Source: Platerodrilus igneus (taxonomy: Eukaryota > Arthropoda > Insecta > Coleoptera > Lycidae). Taken from it: a DNA stretch of 64,000 nt. Of the stretch, positions 30,531 through 41,442 are shown piece after piece. The stretch spans positions 4,114,501-4,178,500 of the forward strand of contig JARFIW010001108.1 of the NCBI GenBank assembly GCA_036346225.1, given 5' to 3'. The notes under the pieces are model-generated. The model saw only the letters and a program-made list of their open reading frames with translations. It was not told the origin of the DNA and searched no databases. A program made the translations under genes and the position numbers. Each line of letters starts with the position of its first letter. The stretch's first letter is position 1.

Positions 30531-32531
30531 TAACGTCCTGTTCATTCTTTCAACCATTCCATCCGATTGGGGATGAAGTGGCGTGGTTCTAGTCTTCCTG
30601 ATTCCAAGGTGCTTGCAGACGTTTTGAAACAACGCCGATTCGAAGTTTCGACATTGATCGGAGTGTAATTCCAACGGAACTCCAAAACGACAAAACAACT
30701 CCCTGACTAGTACATCTGCCACCGTCTCGGCTTCTTGGTTAGGTATAGCATATGCCTCCGGCCATTTGGTAAAATAATCCATCGCAACCAAGATGTATTT
30801 ATTTCCTTTCCCTGATTCAGGAAACGGACCAGCTATATCAATGGCTACCCTCTCAAAAGGATTCCCCACGTTATACTGTCTCATTGGGGCTTTCCGTTTT
30901 GTGACCGGGCCATTTGCAGAGGCACACAATTCACATTTCCGGCACCACTCCTTCACATCTTCTTTGCAGTTCACCCAATAAAATCTTTCTCTCACTCTTT
31001 CGAGAGTTCTTTTCACGCCAAAGTGCCCTCCGGAAATACCATCGTGCAAGTGCTGCAACACTTCCGGCACTCTGCTTCTCGGCACTATCACTTGAAGTCT
31101 CTCAGTGCCATCTTCAAATTCCAGGCGTCGTTTCAAGATTCTATTTTCCATCATCAAGGAGCCCCACTGTGCCCAGTATGCCTTCAGGCTCCTACTTGAA
31201 ATACTAATTTCTTCCCAAGCTGGTCGTTGCCCTCTATTTTTCCACTCAATAATACGTCCCAATTCGGCGTCATTCTCCTGGTCTTCTCGTATTCTTTCGA
31301 GTTGCCAAGTATCATCGGTTACCGTCATTCTATGGATGACACTTATTTTCTCTTCCATCTTGGAGCAATGATTGCAGTCCATCGGGCAAGGTCTCCTTGA
31401 TAGAGCGTCTGCATTCCGATGGCTAGTTCCTACACGATGTTCTGTATCAAAGTCATATTCCTGCAGCCGCTCTATCCACCTTGCCACTTGCCCTTCAGGA
31501 TTTCGAAACTGTAGTAACCATTTCAGTGCAGCATGGTCTGTTCTCAACAGGAATTTACGGCCGTATAAGTACTTATAAAAGTGCTCTACGGATTTGACGA
31601 CGGCCAACAGCTCCCTTCTTGTCACACAATAGTTCCTTTCTGGCCGCGACAAGACCTTGCTGAAATACCCAATAACTTTTTCTTGTCCGTCCTGCACTTG
31701 AGAAAGAACGCCTCCTATAGCTGTGTTACTGGCATCGGTATCCAACACAAATTTCCCCTCCATCCGTGGATAACTCAAAATTGGTGCTGTAACTAGTAGC
31801 CGTTTCAGTTGTTCAAATGCTCTGTGGCAGTCGTCATTCCAATCATATTCTTGTCCATCTTCGGTTAATTTTGTTAACGGTTTGGCAATGTTCGCAAACC
31901 CAAGTATAAAACGTCGGTAATATGTGCACAATCCTAGAAAACTGCGTAGTTGGTGTATATCTGCTGGTGTAAGCCACTCCTGTACCGTTTTTATTTTTTC
32001 AGGGTCAGCTCTTATTCCGGTCTCCGAAACGACATGTCCTAGGTATTTCACCTCTTTTCCAAACAGGTGACACTTCTTGGGGCTCAATGTAAGGTTTGCC
32101 CCCCGTAATCTCTGGAATATCTCCTCTAGGTTCTTAAGATGTTCTTCGAAAGACCGACCTAACACTATCACGTCGTCCAGGTACACCAGACATGTCTTCC
32201 AGGACAGTCCACGCAGAACCGACTCCATCAATCGTTCAAAAGTAGCAGGAGCATTGCATAATCCAAATGGCATGACCTTGAACTGCCATAATCCAGTTCC
32301 AATTGTAAAGGCAGTCTTTTCTTTATCGTTTGGCTCCAAGCCTACCTGCCAGTATCCGCTTTTCAAGTCCAAGGTCGAAAACCATTTAGATCCGGATAGA
32401 GTATCTAAGGTGTCATCAATTCTGGGCAAAGGATAGCTGTCTTTCTTTGTCACATTATTAAGCCGCCGGTAGTCTACACAAAACCTTGTCGACCCGTCCT
32501 TTTCTTGACAAGCACTACCGGGGATGCCCAT
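30519..32531 (-). CDS. Pol: reverse transcriptase, RNase H, integrase (largest frame)
   Basis: 670 codons. The reverse transcriptase has [19 protein letters not shown] (51-63), [15 protein letters not shown] and the catalytic YLDD at 117-120. RNase H spans roughly 264-380 with DTDAS and TDHAALKW. The integrase zinc-binding region has H496, H503, C533 and C536. The D,D-35-E core is D565 (AIDIAGPFP), D625 (HSDQCRNFE) and E661 (MVERMNRTL), with normal 35-residue spacing between the last two. The usual DQG is DQC here. The displayed first residues (MGIPGSACQ) are out-of-frame read-in: the true upstream frame joins at KK/KDGSTRF in an A run at about 32490. All catalytic residues are present. Confidence 0.95.
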   Translation of the reverse strand: MGIPGSACQEKDGSTRFCVDYRRLNNVTKKDSYPLPRIDDTLDTLSGSKWFSTLDLKSGYWQVGLEPNDKEKTAFTIGTGLWQFKVMPFGLCNAPATFERLMESVLRGLSWKTCLVYLDDVIVLGRSFEEHLKNLEEIFQRLRGANLTLSPKKCHLFGKEVKYLGHVVSETGIRADPEKIKTVQEWLTPADIHQLRSFLGLCTYYRRFILGFANIAKPLTKLTEDGQEYDWNDDCHRAFEQLKRLLVTAPILSYPRMEGKFVLDTDASNTAIGGVLSQVQDGQEKVIGYFSKVLSRPERNYCVTRRELLAVVKSVEHFYKYLYGRKFLLRTDHAALKWLLQFRNPEGQVARWIERLQEYDFDTEHRVGTSHRNADALSRRPCPMDCNHCSKMEEKISVIHRMTVTDDTWQLERIREDQENDAELGRIIEWKNRGQRPAWEEISISSRSLKAYWAQWGSLMMENRILKRRLEFEDGTERLQVIVPRSRVPEVLQHLHDGISGGHFGVKRTLERVRERFYWVNCKEDVKEWCRKCELCASANGPVTKRKAPMRQYNVGNPFERVAIDIAGPFPESGKGNKYILVAMDYFTKWPEAYAIPNQEAETVADVLVRELFCRFGVPLELHSDQCRNFESALFQNVCKHLGIRKTRTTPLHPQSDGMVERMNRTLGST

Positions 32532-32550
32532 GGACTATTCGAGTGTTCAA

Positions 32551-33522
32551 TCACTCCCTGTTCTTCCATATCGGTGATAATTTGCTCAGCTTCCTTACGT
32601 TTTGCCAAAGGAAGCCGCCTGGGTGTTGTCTTATCGGTTGCGCATCTCCAGTATTGATCTTGTGTTGCACAACATTCGTCCTTCCTTTCTCACTATCATC
32701 CAGTGCAAACACACCTCGATATCGTCCGACCAGTTCTTTTACCTTGCCCAGTTGGTCGCCATTTAATCCTTGACACGAGGGTATCAACATATCCAGCAAT
32801 TTCTGTGAGCAACCGTTGGTTGGTTTATTTTTCGTGTCGTCCACACAACGTTTAATATGACATACTGGAATGCAACTTCCCACAATCATGCCTTTCTTCA
32901 GGGTCACTGTATGGGGATTAATGTTCAGCACCCTTACTGGTACCATATTTCGAGACTTTACCAGCGTTCTTCCAATCAGGAGTCCCTCCCGACCCATTCC
33001 CGATTCAGTTGCTTCCATCATGCATACTTGTCCTTCCCGGAGCGTACCATCCGGGCGTCCCATTACTATCATTTCCGCCTTCTCGGGTATTTTCATATCG
33101 CAAATCATTCGAACTTGCATCGTCTGGTTACTCCTGCCTTGAAATGGAATCTCATCATCATCTATCCGAAGCACATTTTCTTTCATGTTTACATGAAACC
33201 CGTATTCTCTCATGAGATCCATTCCCAAGATCACTTCTTCTGTAATTTCAGCTACCAACACTCGATGATTAATTAATTTGTCCCCAATTGTCAACATAAC
33301 GGCAGTCTCTCCGTGAGTACAAATTTTCTCACCACTTGCCGTTCGAAGACACACCGATACAGGTAGTACTTTTCCACGACCAACCAAATCTGGTCTCACA
33401 ATAGTTTTTGTCGCTCCTGTATCCACGAGTAATCGGACACTCCTACCATTAATTCTTCCATCGATATAAATGCTGTCCAGACTCCCCATCGACGATGCAG
33501 CACGGATGATAATCTCCGGGCA
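32551..33522 (-). CDS. Pol N-terminal part: aspartic protease to reverse transcriptase fingers
   Basis: The frame is open from 33522, with its first ATG at 33489. The protease active site LLVDTGATKTIV lies at residues 21-31 from that ATG, followed by VILGMDLMREYGF, the retropepsin hydrophobic-hydrophobic-G motif. The tail region VVQHKINTGDAQPIRQ is the conserved lead-in to reverse transcriptase. The last codons (about 32626-32551) are out of frame. The expected RRLPLAKRKEAEQII and then [14 protein letters not shown] sequence is in the next frame (about 32625-32500). The frame overlaps gag by about 127 bases in the -1 direction, the usual arrangement for frameshifted Pol. No canonical slippery heptamer was obvious. 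Confidence 0.88.
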   Translation of the reverse strand, partial: CPEIIIRAASSMGSLDSIYIDGRINGRSVRLLVDTGATKTIVRPDLVGRGKVLPVSVCLRTASGEKICTHGETAVMLTIGDKLINHRVLVAEITEEVILGMDLMREYGFHVNMKENVLRIDDDEIPFQGRSNQTMQVRMICDMKIPEKAEMIVMGRPDGTLREGQVCMMEATESGMGREGLLIGRTLVKSRNMVPVRVLNINPHTVTLKKGMIVGSCIPVCHIKRCVDDTKNKPTNGCSQKLLDMLIPSCQGLNGDQLGKVKELVGRYRGVFALDDSEKGRTNVVQHKINTGDAQPIRQHPGGFLWQNVRKLSKLSPIWKNRE

Positions 33523-34481
33523 CTACGTTGTGCTGTCGACGTTCGCCCCTTACGTCGACTTGCTTTAGTTTCCTGCTGCTCAACCGGTTGTTTTGCTGGT
33601 TGAGTGCAGCGTCTCTGTATATGACCAACTTCGCCGCAGTTCCAGCATCGCAGACCCCATCTCCGCGGTCGTTGTCTTTCAAGCTTTTCCACACGGTTGA
33701 TTATTTCATCTATGCTGTTCTGCGCATGATCAGGTTCCTCTAAGGCAGACCGAACTTTGTGACTCATTCTGTGTGATGTCTGTTTAGCTGCTTCAAATTC
33801 AAGCGCATGAGCCAGTGCGTCATCTAACATTTTTGGCCGTGCTAATCTTAGCGCTTGCTGTATTTCGCCATCTTTAACGCCATCCACAAATGTTTGTACA
33901 GCAAGTTGTTCGAGGAAGCTATCTGGTGCCGTTGGATATGCCAATCTAACTAATCTGGCGATGTCAGCTTCGAATTCTTGCAGGCTTTCACTTGTCTTTT
34001 GCGAGCGGTTCTTAACTTGTGCGTGGTAAACCTGTTGAAGGTGAGCATCTCCATATCTCATCTCAAGCTTTGATGTTAAGAGGCCGTAATCATTCTGCTG
34101 GTGATCGGGAATCGTTTGTAAGATGTTAAGAGCCTCCCCCCGTAGGGCCACTATTAAGGAGATAGCCTTCTCTTTGTTGCACCAACCGTTGGCTATTGCA
34201 GCAGCTTCAAATTGTTTCAAATATGTGGGCCAAGGTGTTTTACCATCGAATGTAGGTGGTTTTACTTTAAATTTAGACGGAATTGACTCGCTTCTTTCCA
34301 TGGTTCTTATTTTTGGAATGTTCTGATTAACAACTTGGCTTGGTATTTCAAGTGGCTGTGTTGTTAGTGAAATCACTTGTTCTTGCAGCCTCATCATATC
34401 TTCTTCCATTTTTACCAATTTACTGTCCAACTTTTGCTCAACTGTTTTTACCTGTTCAGTGACATCTAGCAATGGAGCTTG
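33396..34481 (-). CDS. Gag, main part with CCHC zinc knuckle
   Basis: Open from about 34481. The first in-frame initiator-like codon is TTG at 34472, so it is not an independent start and must read on from the upstream coiled-coil frame. The protein contains a capsid-like region (PPTFDGKTPWPTYLKQFEAA, ALRGEALNILQTIPDHQQND, SLQEFEADIARLVRLAYP) typical of Gypsy Gag. A single zinc knuckle CWNCGEVGHIQRRC lies about residue 280 (C-x2-C-x4-H-x4-C). Codons downstream of roughly 33522 overlap Pol in another frame. The same Gag is recognisable, decayed, at 58660-59545. Confidence 0.9.
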   Translation of the reverse strand, partial: QAPLLDVTEQVKTVEQKLDSKLVKMEEDMMRLQEQVISLTTQPLEIPSQVVNQNIPKIRTMERSESIPSKFKVKPPTFDGKTPWPTYLKQFEAAAIANGWCNKEKAISLIVALRGEALNILQTIPDHQQNDYGLLTSKLEMRYGDAHLQQVYHAQVKNRSQKTSESLQEFEADIARLVRLAYPTAPDSFLEQLAVQTFVDGVKDGEIQQALRLARPKMLDDALAHALEFEAAKQTSHRMSHKVRSALEEPDHAQNSIDEIINRVEKLERQRPRRWGLRCWNCGEVGHIQRRCTQPAKQPVEQQETKASRRKGRTSTAQRSARRLSSVLHRRWGVWTAFISMEELMVGVSDYSWIQERQKLL

Positions 34482-34770
34482 CTATTAATCTTTGTTCTAA
34501 CGTGGCTGTACTTTCATTCAACTTTTCTTCCATTTTGGCAGCATTTTCACTTAACCTTTCCATTTTCTCAGCGTTTTCAGTAAACTTTTCATCTATTTTT
34601 GCAGCATTTTCAGTAAACTTTTCATTTAGTGTCACTTCCAGTTTAGCCGACCTCTCCTCCATTTTCTCAGCATTTTCACTAAGTGTCACTTGCATTTCGG
34701 ATTTAAAATCCTTAAGGAAATTCATTAAACTTTCTGCCTCCATCTTATTTTGACTCCTTGTAACTGGCAT
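34456..34770 (-). CDS. Gag N-terminal coiled-coil segment
   Basis: 104 codons starting MPVTRSQNKMEAESLMNFLK. From residue 30 onward there are repeated ENAEKMEE / ENAAKMEE / EKFTENA words that form a heptad-like, strongly helical region, suggesting Gag oligomerisation. The frame stops at 34456 but the coil is continued by LLDVTEQVKTVEQKLDSKLV in the next frame. One base gained or two lost at about 34458-34484 would explain it. The ATG lies about 60 bases downstream of the primer site, consistent with the authentic gag start. Confidence 0.85.
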   Translation of the reverse strand: MPVTRSQNKMEAESLMNFLKDFKSEMQVTLSENAEKMEERSAKLEVTLNEKFTENAAKIDEKFTENAEKMERLSENAAKMEEKLNESTATLEQRLIASSIARCH

Positions 34771-34832
34771 ATATAAACTACTTAAATGTCTTTAGACTTG
34801 TGTTTTAAATTAATCACTATATACCCCACAAA

Positions 34833-34844
34833 TGCCTGACACCA
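34833..34844 (-). promoter_or_regulatory. primer-binding site, tRNA-Leu type
   Basis: On the minus strand TGGTGTCAGGCA begins one base after the 5' LTR end. TGGTGTCAGG is complementary to the CCTGACACCA 3' end found in eukaryotic tRNA-Leu genes (family knowledge). The related older element uses TGGTGTCAAGTGG at 58599. Confidence 0.8.
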
Positions 34845-34845
34845 G

Positions 34846-35368
34846 TGTAACAGGCTACTACTACCGCGTTTCTTTAATTCAAAACAAGTAATAATAATGG
34901 TCTTTATTACTCACTGTTCACAAGTCTAATTAACAGTATATGCCTTATTTATAGATGTTTTCAGTCCACTTAACAATGAAGCACTATTACACTAATGAAT
35001 TTACAAGCACTAATATCTTCTTAAACTAACTTCTTTACCCTAGGTCCAATAACCACACTAACACAACTATTTGTTTATACACTTCTATTTATTTATGTAT
35101 ACTGCAAGCTGCATGCACATTAGACACAGCATATCATTTATGTTTATATTCTAAAAGCTCAACTACGTTTACTTTACAACGATATAATTTATATTAGACA
35201 TTCAAGAATAGACTGACTCTTGCATTCATTAGCGGTCTTATATATACTCTGGATTAAAAGGATGACTCATGCTCCAGTACTTTCTAGAAGGATTCTCGAA
35301 TGCTGAAGAATACGCTGTGCCCCGGGCGTTTGTATGTTTGACGGGTTGCCTAATAGTGGATCGCAACA
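34846..35368 (-). repeat. 5' LTR of the macro-domain Gypsy element
   Basis: 523 bp, same length and, by eye, same sequence as 28800-29322. It ends against the ATAA target duplication. In sense this is the promoter LTR, with a reversed TATATATA near 35240 as a possible TATA element. Confidence 0.95.
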
Positions 35369-35372
35369 ATAA

Positions 35373-38365
35373 GTTTAAACTCATACTCGAGAGTTTTGGC
35401 TATTATCCACTGAAAATAATGTGCGATTGAACAACAATGCTTATATTTTCCAAAAGTTAATTTATGAGGAATTAGAATCAGATGCTAATTTTTTTGTTTT
35501 CGTGATATTGTAACGTTTTAAAAACCGATCATTGTGATTACACATTTAACCTAGTTAATTGCAGTTTATATACGCTAGCCCCTAATTATTGTATACCCGC
35601 ATTACAACTTAAGCATCAAGTATTGTTGGATGCTGTTCTAGGTCTTTGTCCGTACATTTGGCGATATATGAGACAATACCTCGTGTGTGCGATCATCAAT
35701 TCGACTTTATTTTTGGTTAGAACGATACCTTCTGATCATTCAATTGAAGAACAGATTTGAAAATTGCCTGGAGCTAATAGATACTTATTTCATCTTTTAC
35801 AATGGTGAGTTACATTCATTTCATTTATTCATTGCTCTTAGAGCGACTAATTTCTGGTATAAGATATTAATATTTTTAAAATTAACGGTGTATTGCCGAA
35901 CATGCACTATTAAGACACGTGACGTAGTTTTGTTTGGTTGATTAATACATCGTTGCTGTGTCTACTTATATTGTACTTGTGTAGTTTGTTCATCTCTATA
36001 TTTGGATGCTTTATACCCAAAACGAGATGGATTTATGGAATCTCTGTTAGCTGATGCAATGTATGCAAGCCGATCTTTACGTTATCTTTTTCTTACGTTT
36101 AAAGTACATTCAAATGGTGGTAAGTGATATTTTAATCTTCCGTTGTTGTTTATTCCGGCGTCAACTTATGGTAAACGAATTTTAGGAAAATTCCACGTAT
36201 AGGTATTGCGGTTTGTCTGCACAATGGTTAACACTGACAAGTAGTAATTATGTTGACATCGATATTATTAGAAAATTGTAACTTACTGTAGAGGTTAGAT
36301 ACGTGTAAACAATAGTTCTGTAAATCAAACTCAATTTTGTTTGATATAAATATTTGTGTTCAAGTAGCGTCATATGTTGTAATTATTACAAAGTATTTAA
36401 AAGAGCAGTTTCATAACTTGTGCTTACTTTTAAAGACAAAAATTTAAATAGCCTTTTAGACTCAGGTCTTTTAAGTGCGAGTCTTCTAGATCCGGCTGGA
36501 AGTAATTTATAACTGTAATTGGCTAATATTAATTTCATTATTTAGATTTTGTTAATTCCGTTCGGAATTGATTTAGAATGAAAGTAATTGTACTTTGTGT
36601 GTATAAAGCCAAAGAACTAGATATTTCAGTACGAATACTTAGCGAATAATTATTTATTTTAGTGATTGGCAAAAAAATCTTGAGTAATAATGTATGAATA
36701 CATGTCTCAATTTGACTTCTACATTTTATTTCTCTGATAGTATTATTTGAACTAAAATTAAAAAGACTCAATATATGCTTTCAGGACACTTAGTTGGCTT
36801 TACTTGTTATCATATTATTTCTTTTATATTAATTTTTTTAAGACGCAAACTACGGTCTCTTGTATATAAATAGTATTGTTTTATTTCAGGTACCCTTGTG
36901 TTGTATAGCATCGATAGTATAAATGTTCAATTTTTTGGTTATTTTTAGAACGGTGAGGTTTATCAGGCCTTGTTCAACTAATAATTCTATTTAAAAAAAT
37001 TTTAAATATTGCTGATCTGTTATTTTGTCGTTATTACACTTTTTTGGCAACACAAGCCTTATTTTTTTTAAACATAATTCCTGTACTGCCATTCATTTGT
37101 TCAGTAAAAAAGCGTAAGATAATCTACCCACCATGGCGCTTGTTTTACACCAACTTTTAAAACCCCTCCTATTTGAGCGTTTTCATTAGTTAAAGCTATG
37201 ACGCGCATTACCTCGAAGCGTGAGAATACGTTTACCTAGCAAAATACATATAATGATTGTAAGTTTTTCCCCAATAGTGAATGGGACTTCAAAACCGCAT
37301 TCTTATGCGCCATAACCTACTTATACTAGCTAAATTGCGGTCAGAAATATTTTTCCAATTTAGGATTGTAAATTCCGTATGCGTAATCATTAAAATAACG
37401 TTAGTGACACCAAAAGAAGCCTAACAATCGCGTCTAAGCTTCAAAAAGAAAAACAAAAAAGAAAAATAAGGCTTGTGACGCCAAAAAAAGCGTAACAATG
37501 TGTCAGTGTAATTTGTTATACAATGTGAATCCTATTTAAGGACAAAGTAATAAGCGATATAGAGATTAATATGGGGGATTTTGAGGTGTGTTGTATATAG
37601 AGAAATGAAGTTTGTATAACTAATTATATATTTTTAAAATTATAATTACAAAAACATTCGTTGGAATTTATTATTATTTGAAGTTGCAAATCTAGTAATT
37701 TTTCCTTTATATTGTTTATTTCTTTTTAAACAAACACACTTAAACTTTAACGTCAAAATTAAGAATAATGAGTTTTAACAGGCCTCGCTTGACCACTAAT
37801 TCTGTTTAAACTCGTTTCTTAACCCATTTACCTTGGCCGTTATGACATTAAATCCACGTTTGCGTTTGTTAAATTTTCTCTGTCATTGCTAGCGTAATTC
37901 ACCCTTATATCGCACGCAGTGTATTTTCTGAGGGAAATCTAATCACATCCTGAAGCTGTTTCTTTACAATTTGTAACCCACTCCTGCTGCTGGCTCGTGT
38001 TACTACATTTTGACTTCTAATTACCTGCTCGCGAATAATAATAATTATTGTCCTGTCGTTTCTCCTACTATAAAAATCTTGTTAATTGTGGTCATCATTC
38101 AGTAATATAATGTAACTATTTTAATCTATGCCTACATGCAAAGTTATTGTCACGTTGCTTTGTATGTAATATGTATTAGTGTTGTAATATGGTAATATTT
38201 TCATGTTTTTGATGGTCGGGACGAACGAGATCTGTCTATTTTAAATTATGTTTTTATGAGAAGAGCATAGGTAGCGTCTTACAACATTTAAAGTTATTTG
38301 CATTTGTGGTTTTAAAACAAGCTATCGGCCTAAAATATTCCGTTTACAATGTATTTAAAAGAAAT
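35373..38365. other. AT-rich stretch without a recognised gene
   Basis: Only short frames, such as 35687-35941, with no family signature. Two loosely similar blocks (36955-37010 and 37772-37815, TTATCAGGCC/TTAACAGGCC...TTAATTCT-like) and two GTGACRCCAAAAGAAGC / GTGACGCCAAAAAAAGC blocks near 37405 and 37477 suggest degraded repeats. Confidence 0.5.
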
Positions 38366-38369
38366 AATG

Positions 38370-38660
38370 TGCTTCGGTATTCCGTGCAGACAGGAAAGAA
38401 AGCAGTAAAGTAAGTAAAGAAAATCACCTACACCAAATACCGCAACAAAACGGGAAAAGGGTAGAATAGAAATCTAAAAGAATCAGAGTTTGAGCTAGCT
38501 CAAAAACGTCGTAGAGTGGGATGGGTGATACAGAAAGAAAAAATTGGAATGGCATAAAAAGCCGGCCGTCGCTTGGATTAGAATGTGTAGAAAGCGCTTA
38601 ATTAAGGTAGTTAGAAATTAAAATTTATATGAAGGATGCAGAAACGGATCGCACGTAACA
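38370..38660 (-). repeat. LTR of element B (3' LTR in sense)
   Basis: 291 bp starting TGCTTCGGTATTCCGTGCAG and ending CGCACGTAACA. The partner is at 41958. On the interior side a purine-rich GCGAGAGAGAATT (minus strand) could be the polypurine tract. Confidence 0.75.
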
Positions 38661-39378
38661 AATTCTCTCTCGCAAAATTAAAAAGTCGGGGTAGGAAGCA
38701 GAAGGAACTGAACAGGCAGTAAACTAATTACACTAAGCAAAAGAAAATTCATTTGAGAAAGCTAAAAAAAAAGCAAAAACCAAAAAATTGGCCGCCTTGA
38801 AGGACCAATACACACTAATAGAATGAAGCAAAAGAAAATTCGATTAAGAAAACTGCAAGAAAAACTCAAACATCATTTTATTCGGCTCGAAGGACCAGTA
38901 TACCGGACCAATCAAGAAGTATAAAGGAGTAGAAAAAGGAAAAGTAGAAAGTAGCGATCATTGGGGACCACGATGGAAAGGCCTAACATTGCAAAGATAG
39001 TCGTCGGAGAACGGATATTTCTAGTAAAGAAATAGTCAAGTTTTGAACCTCAAGAGAAGAAATTAGTTTCTCCAAAAAGTAAGAAAAGGAACGAGGAGGA
39101 AAACCAACAGTACAATCCAAAACGAGACAAAAAAGAGTCGTGGTTTCTGAAGAAAAGAAAAAAGACCAGGCCTAGAAAGCACCTACTGCAAGTGAATCGA
39201 AAAATTGAATAAAGTTCTTATGAGAACTAACCGTAAAAAAACTACCAGAACGATAGGGAAAGGAAAGTGGATCAAAAGGAACGGAGAAGAAAAGCTAAAA
39301 ATAAAACATTATATAAGAAAGCAGCACCCAAATTGAAAAAAGACAAAACTAAGTAAAAGCGAGAAGAAAAGAAAATTA

Positions 39379-39650
39379 GTGTGGATGGGTGTGTGCGTGT
39401 TAGCACGCTTTATTCGCCTCTTACGACATGCAGATCTTACCGTGGGACTACAGTAATCCGTACCCACACGGGTGGAGTAGTACAAAAAGAGAACGAAAGA
39501 AAAGAAGAACAGGCAAAATGTGTGTGCGTATGAAGTGCGTGCCTATGTGTTGGACCGCTTTAGTCGCTTCTTACTACAGGCACGTCGTACCGTGGGACTA
39601 TTCTAATCCGAACCAACACGGAGTTGGGTGAATAGTGTGCGAGCGGAACA
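39379..39650. repeat. tandem pair, 150 bp period, inside element B
   Basis: Two units carry CGCTTTATTCGCCTCTTACGA / CGCTTTAGTCGCTTCTTACTA followed by ACCGTGGGACTA...TAATCCG...ACACGG, with the shared ACCGTGGGACTA exactly 150 bp apart (39439 and 39589). Reversed, the block reads like TCGTAAGAGGCGAATAAAGC. Confidence 0.8.
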
Positions 39651-39779
39651 ATAAAAAAGGGACAGTGACCAATAAAAACAAGAAAATTATTTAGAAAGCA
39701 AGTCCTAAGGAAGAACGGAGTCAGCATAGAAATGTGGGGATGCATAGGACTAGTAATGGAGCTTAAGACGTTCGCGTCT

Positions 39780-41020
39780 TCAGAAGGAAGACGAAGCTAG
39801 ATCAAGAACATTAGCGTTTCGGCGAACAACATCTTCAGGTTCTGAATCAGCATAGAATATTTTCTTCCTGCTACTTTCTTTGTTAACCGGTTTCGTATGT
39901 TGAGTTACCGGAGCAGGGGATAATATTTGTTGGTCAGTTTTCAGCAAAGTAGGATTAACAGAGGGTGTAGTAGTTGTAGCATGCGGTTGAGGAAGCGGTG
40001 GTGATGGTGGAGCTAGTAATGGTTGTTGTGGTTTAGGGAACTCAATACACGTCATGGAAGAAACCGTTTGTTTTTAGTATTTTTGTAAGAGTTTCAACGT
40101 TAGAAGGAGGAACAGTATTGACTGTAAGAGTATCGACATTGCAAAAAGAAGCAGAATAAGATAACACTTCAGCTACGTTAGATAAAGGAGCATAATTAGG
40201 TTGAGTTTCATCAACATTAGGTAAAGGAGTAGAAGCAGGCAAAACATCATCGATAATAGGAACTGCTTTTTCGACAACAGCAGATATAGGAACAGGAGCA
40301 GGTAAAGCTTTGACATCAGCAACAGGCATTATCAATACGGGTTCACTAATTTCAAAAGGATCTTCTCTATCGGTATTATAAGTTATCGTTACTTCAACTA
40401 CACCTGTTATTGTAGACACGACAGGAATTTCTTCGGTAGAATCATTTAAGAAAGCAGGAACAAACTCTTGAGTTGCTACCTGTAAGTCACTAGTTTGAAG
40501 TATGGGCTCCAATCGTGGAGGAGGCAAGCCTGAGAAGTGAATACGTATGATCCGTTTGATCATTATTCGAATCGCTATGGACAGAAGAAATTTGATTCTT
40601 ATTAGTAGGTGTTCGGTAAGTAGGGGCGTGATAGCCGTAGAAATCAATTTTGTAGTTCAAAGACTCATATGGCTAAAAAGGGTATGCTGTGATGGTAGTA
40701 GGACGATCAGAAGGAGGAACAGAAGAGAACGTAGAACTAAAACAGAAGAAATTTTGCTCCTAGAGCTGAGGACACAATTCGGAATATTATTCGAAGACCT
40801 ATTAGTAGTAGGATAACAGTTTGGACAGTTGTGGCGAGTAACTCCTTTATAGCCGTAACCACGGCAATGGAGTACTTGAGGACTAGTACAACGTGTTGAC
40901 ACCTGACCAGGTTGGTCGCAATTGAAGCACGTGACCTGACGAGTAGACGTAGACAGGAATAGGAACAGCAGAAATTACAGAAGAAGTATTTGATCTACCC
41001 GTAGGCGTAGCAAGAATCTT
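39780..41020 (-). pseudogene. element B Gag-like frames with zinc knuckles
   Basis: In minus-strand order, decayed codons near 40950-40840 read TCFNCDQPGQVSTRC and HCRGYGYKGVTRHNCPNC. These are two CCHC-like zinc knuckles; in the first the usual histidine is glutamine (GQV for GHV). The 201-residue frame 40647-40042 is proline/valine-rich and low complexity (VPISAVVEKAVPIIDDVLPA). The 91-residue frame 40055-39780 is also proline-rich and ends SRKKIFYADSEPEDVVRR. Together they look like the C-terminal half of a Gag with a long disordered tail. No enzyme domain follows. Confidence 0.55.
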
Positions 41021-41151
41021 AACAGTTTGGTCATGTTAAGTAAAAGTATTTTTCCCAATCGTAACGGACTTATACGCAAAATTCGATTCAGCAGTAAAGG
41101 TGCGAGTAGGACTAGAAGTAGTCGCCGGAGTAGTAGTGAGACGGAATATGT

Positions 41152-41442
41152 TTATTTTAGTTTAGAAGAAGTGTGAAGATAGTTCAAAGTATAAGATAGT
41201 TGCCAATGGGTTCGACGGCCTGCTTCTGTTGGAAGCATCTCACTACTGCGACGTTCCGTGTGAACCCACAGGGTACTAATGCGTTTGAACGCAATTGAAC
41301 ATTTGTCACCAACAAAATCAGCAAGGGATTGTTGAAGCTCTTGTATAGAAGTTATGACTGCTGCATAGTCGACAGCGTAATCGAATTTGACCGGAATATG
41401 AGGAAGTACGCCTTCGCGTTGCAGGCGAAAAACACCCTTCAC
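41152..41442 (-). pseudogene. element B Gag N-terminal frame
   Basis: 96 codons containing VKFDYAVDYAAVITSIQELQ and QSLADFVGDKCSIAFKRIST. They lie between the primer site and the zinc-knuckle frames, the expected position of Gag. No recognised domain, so the call rests on position. Confidence 0.45.

Larger units (their letters stand above)
28800..35368 (-). mobile_element. Gypsy-type LTR retrotransposon with macro domain and CCCH finger
   Basis: This 6569 bp antisense element is bounded by two 523 bp LTRs that read identically by eye and by ATAA target duplications (28796-28799 and 35369-35372). Its internal order on the minus strand is a tRNA-Leu-type primer site, coiled-coil and zinc-knuckle Gag, aspartic protease, reverse transcriptase, RNase H, integrase with a GPY/F-like tail, macro domain, CCCH zinc finger and polypurine tract. 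Protease-RT-RNaseH-integrase is the order typical of Metaviridae (Ty3/Gypsy). Pol is broken by four apparent single-base losses and Gag by one frame change, despite the LTR identity. Extra domains after integrase are unusual and are discussed in the findings. Confidence 0.95.

Noticed and set aside
30793..33276. Several plus-strand frames of 62-139 codons inside the Gypsy element
   Set aside because: They lie opposite well-supported Pol and Gag frames and show no domain of their own.
33449..33694. Minus-strand 81-codon frame overlapping gag and pol
   Set aside because: It is the third frame of that strand; gag (zinc knuckle) and pol (protease) account for the sequence.
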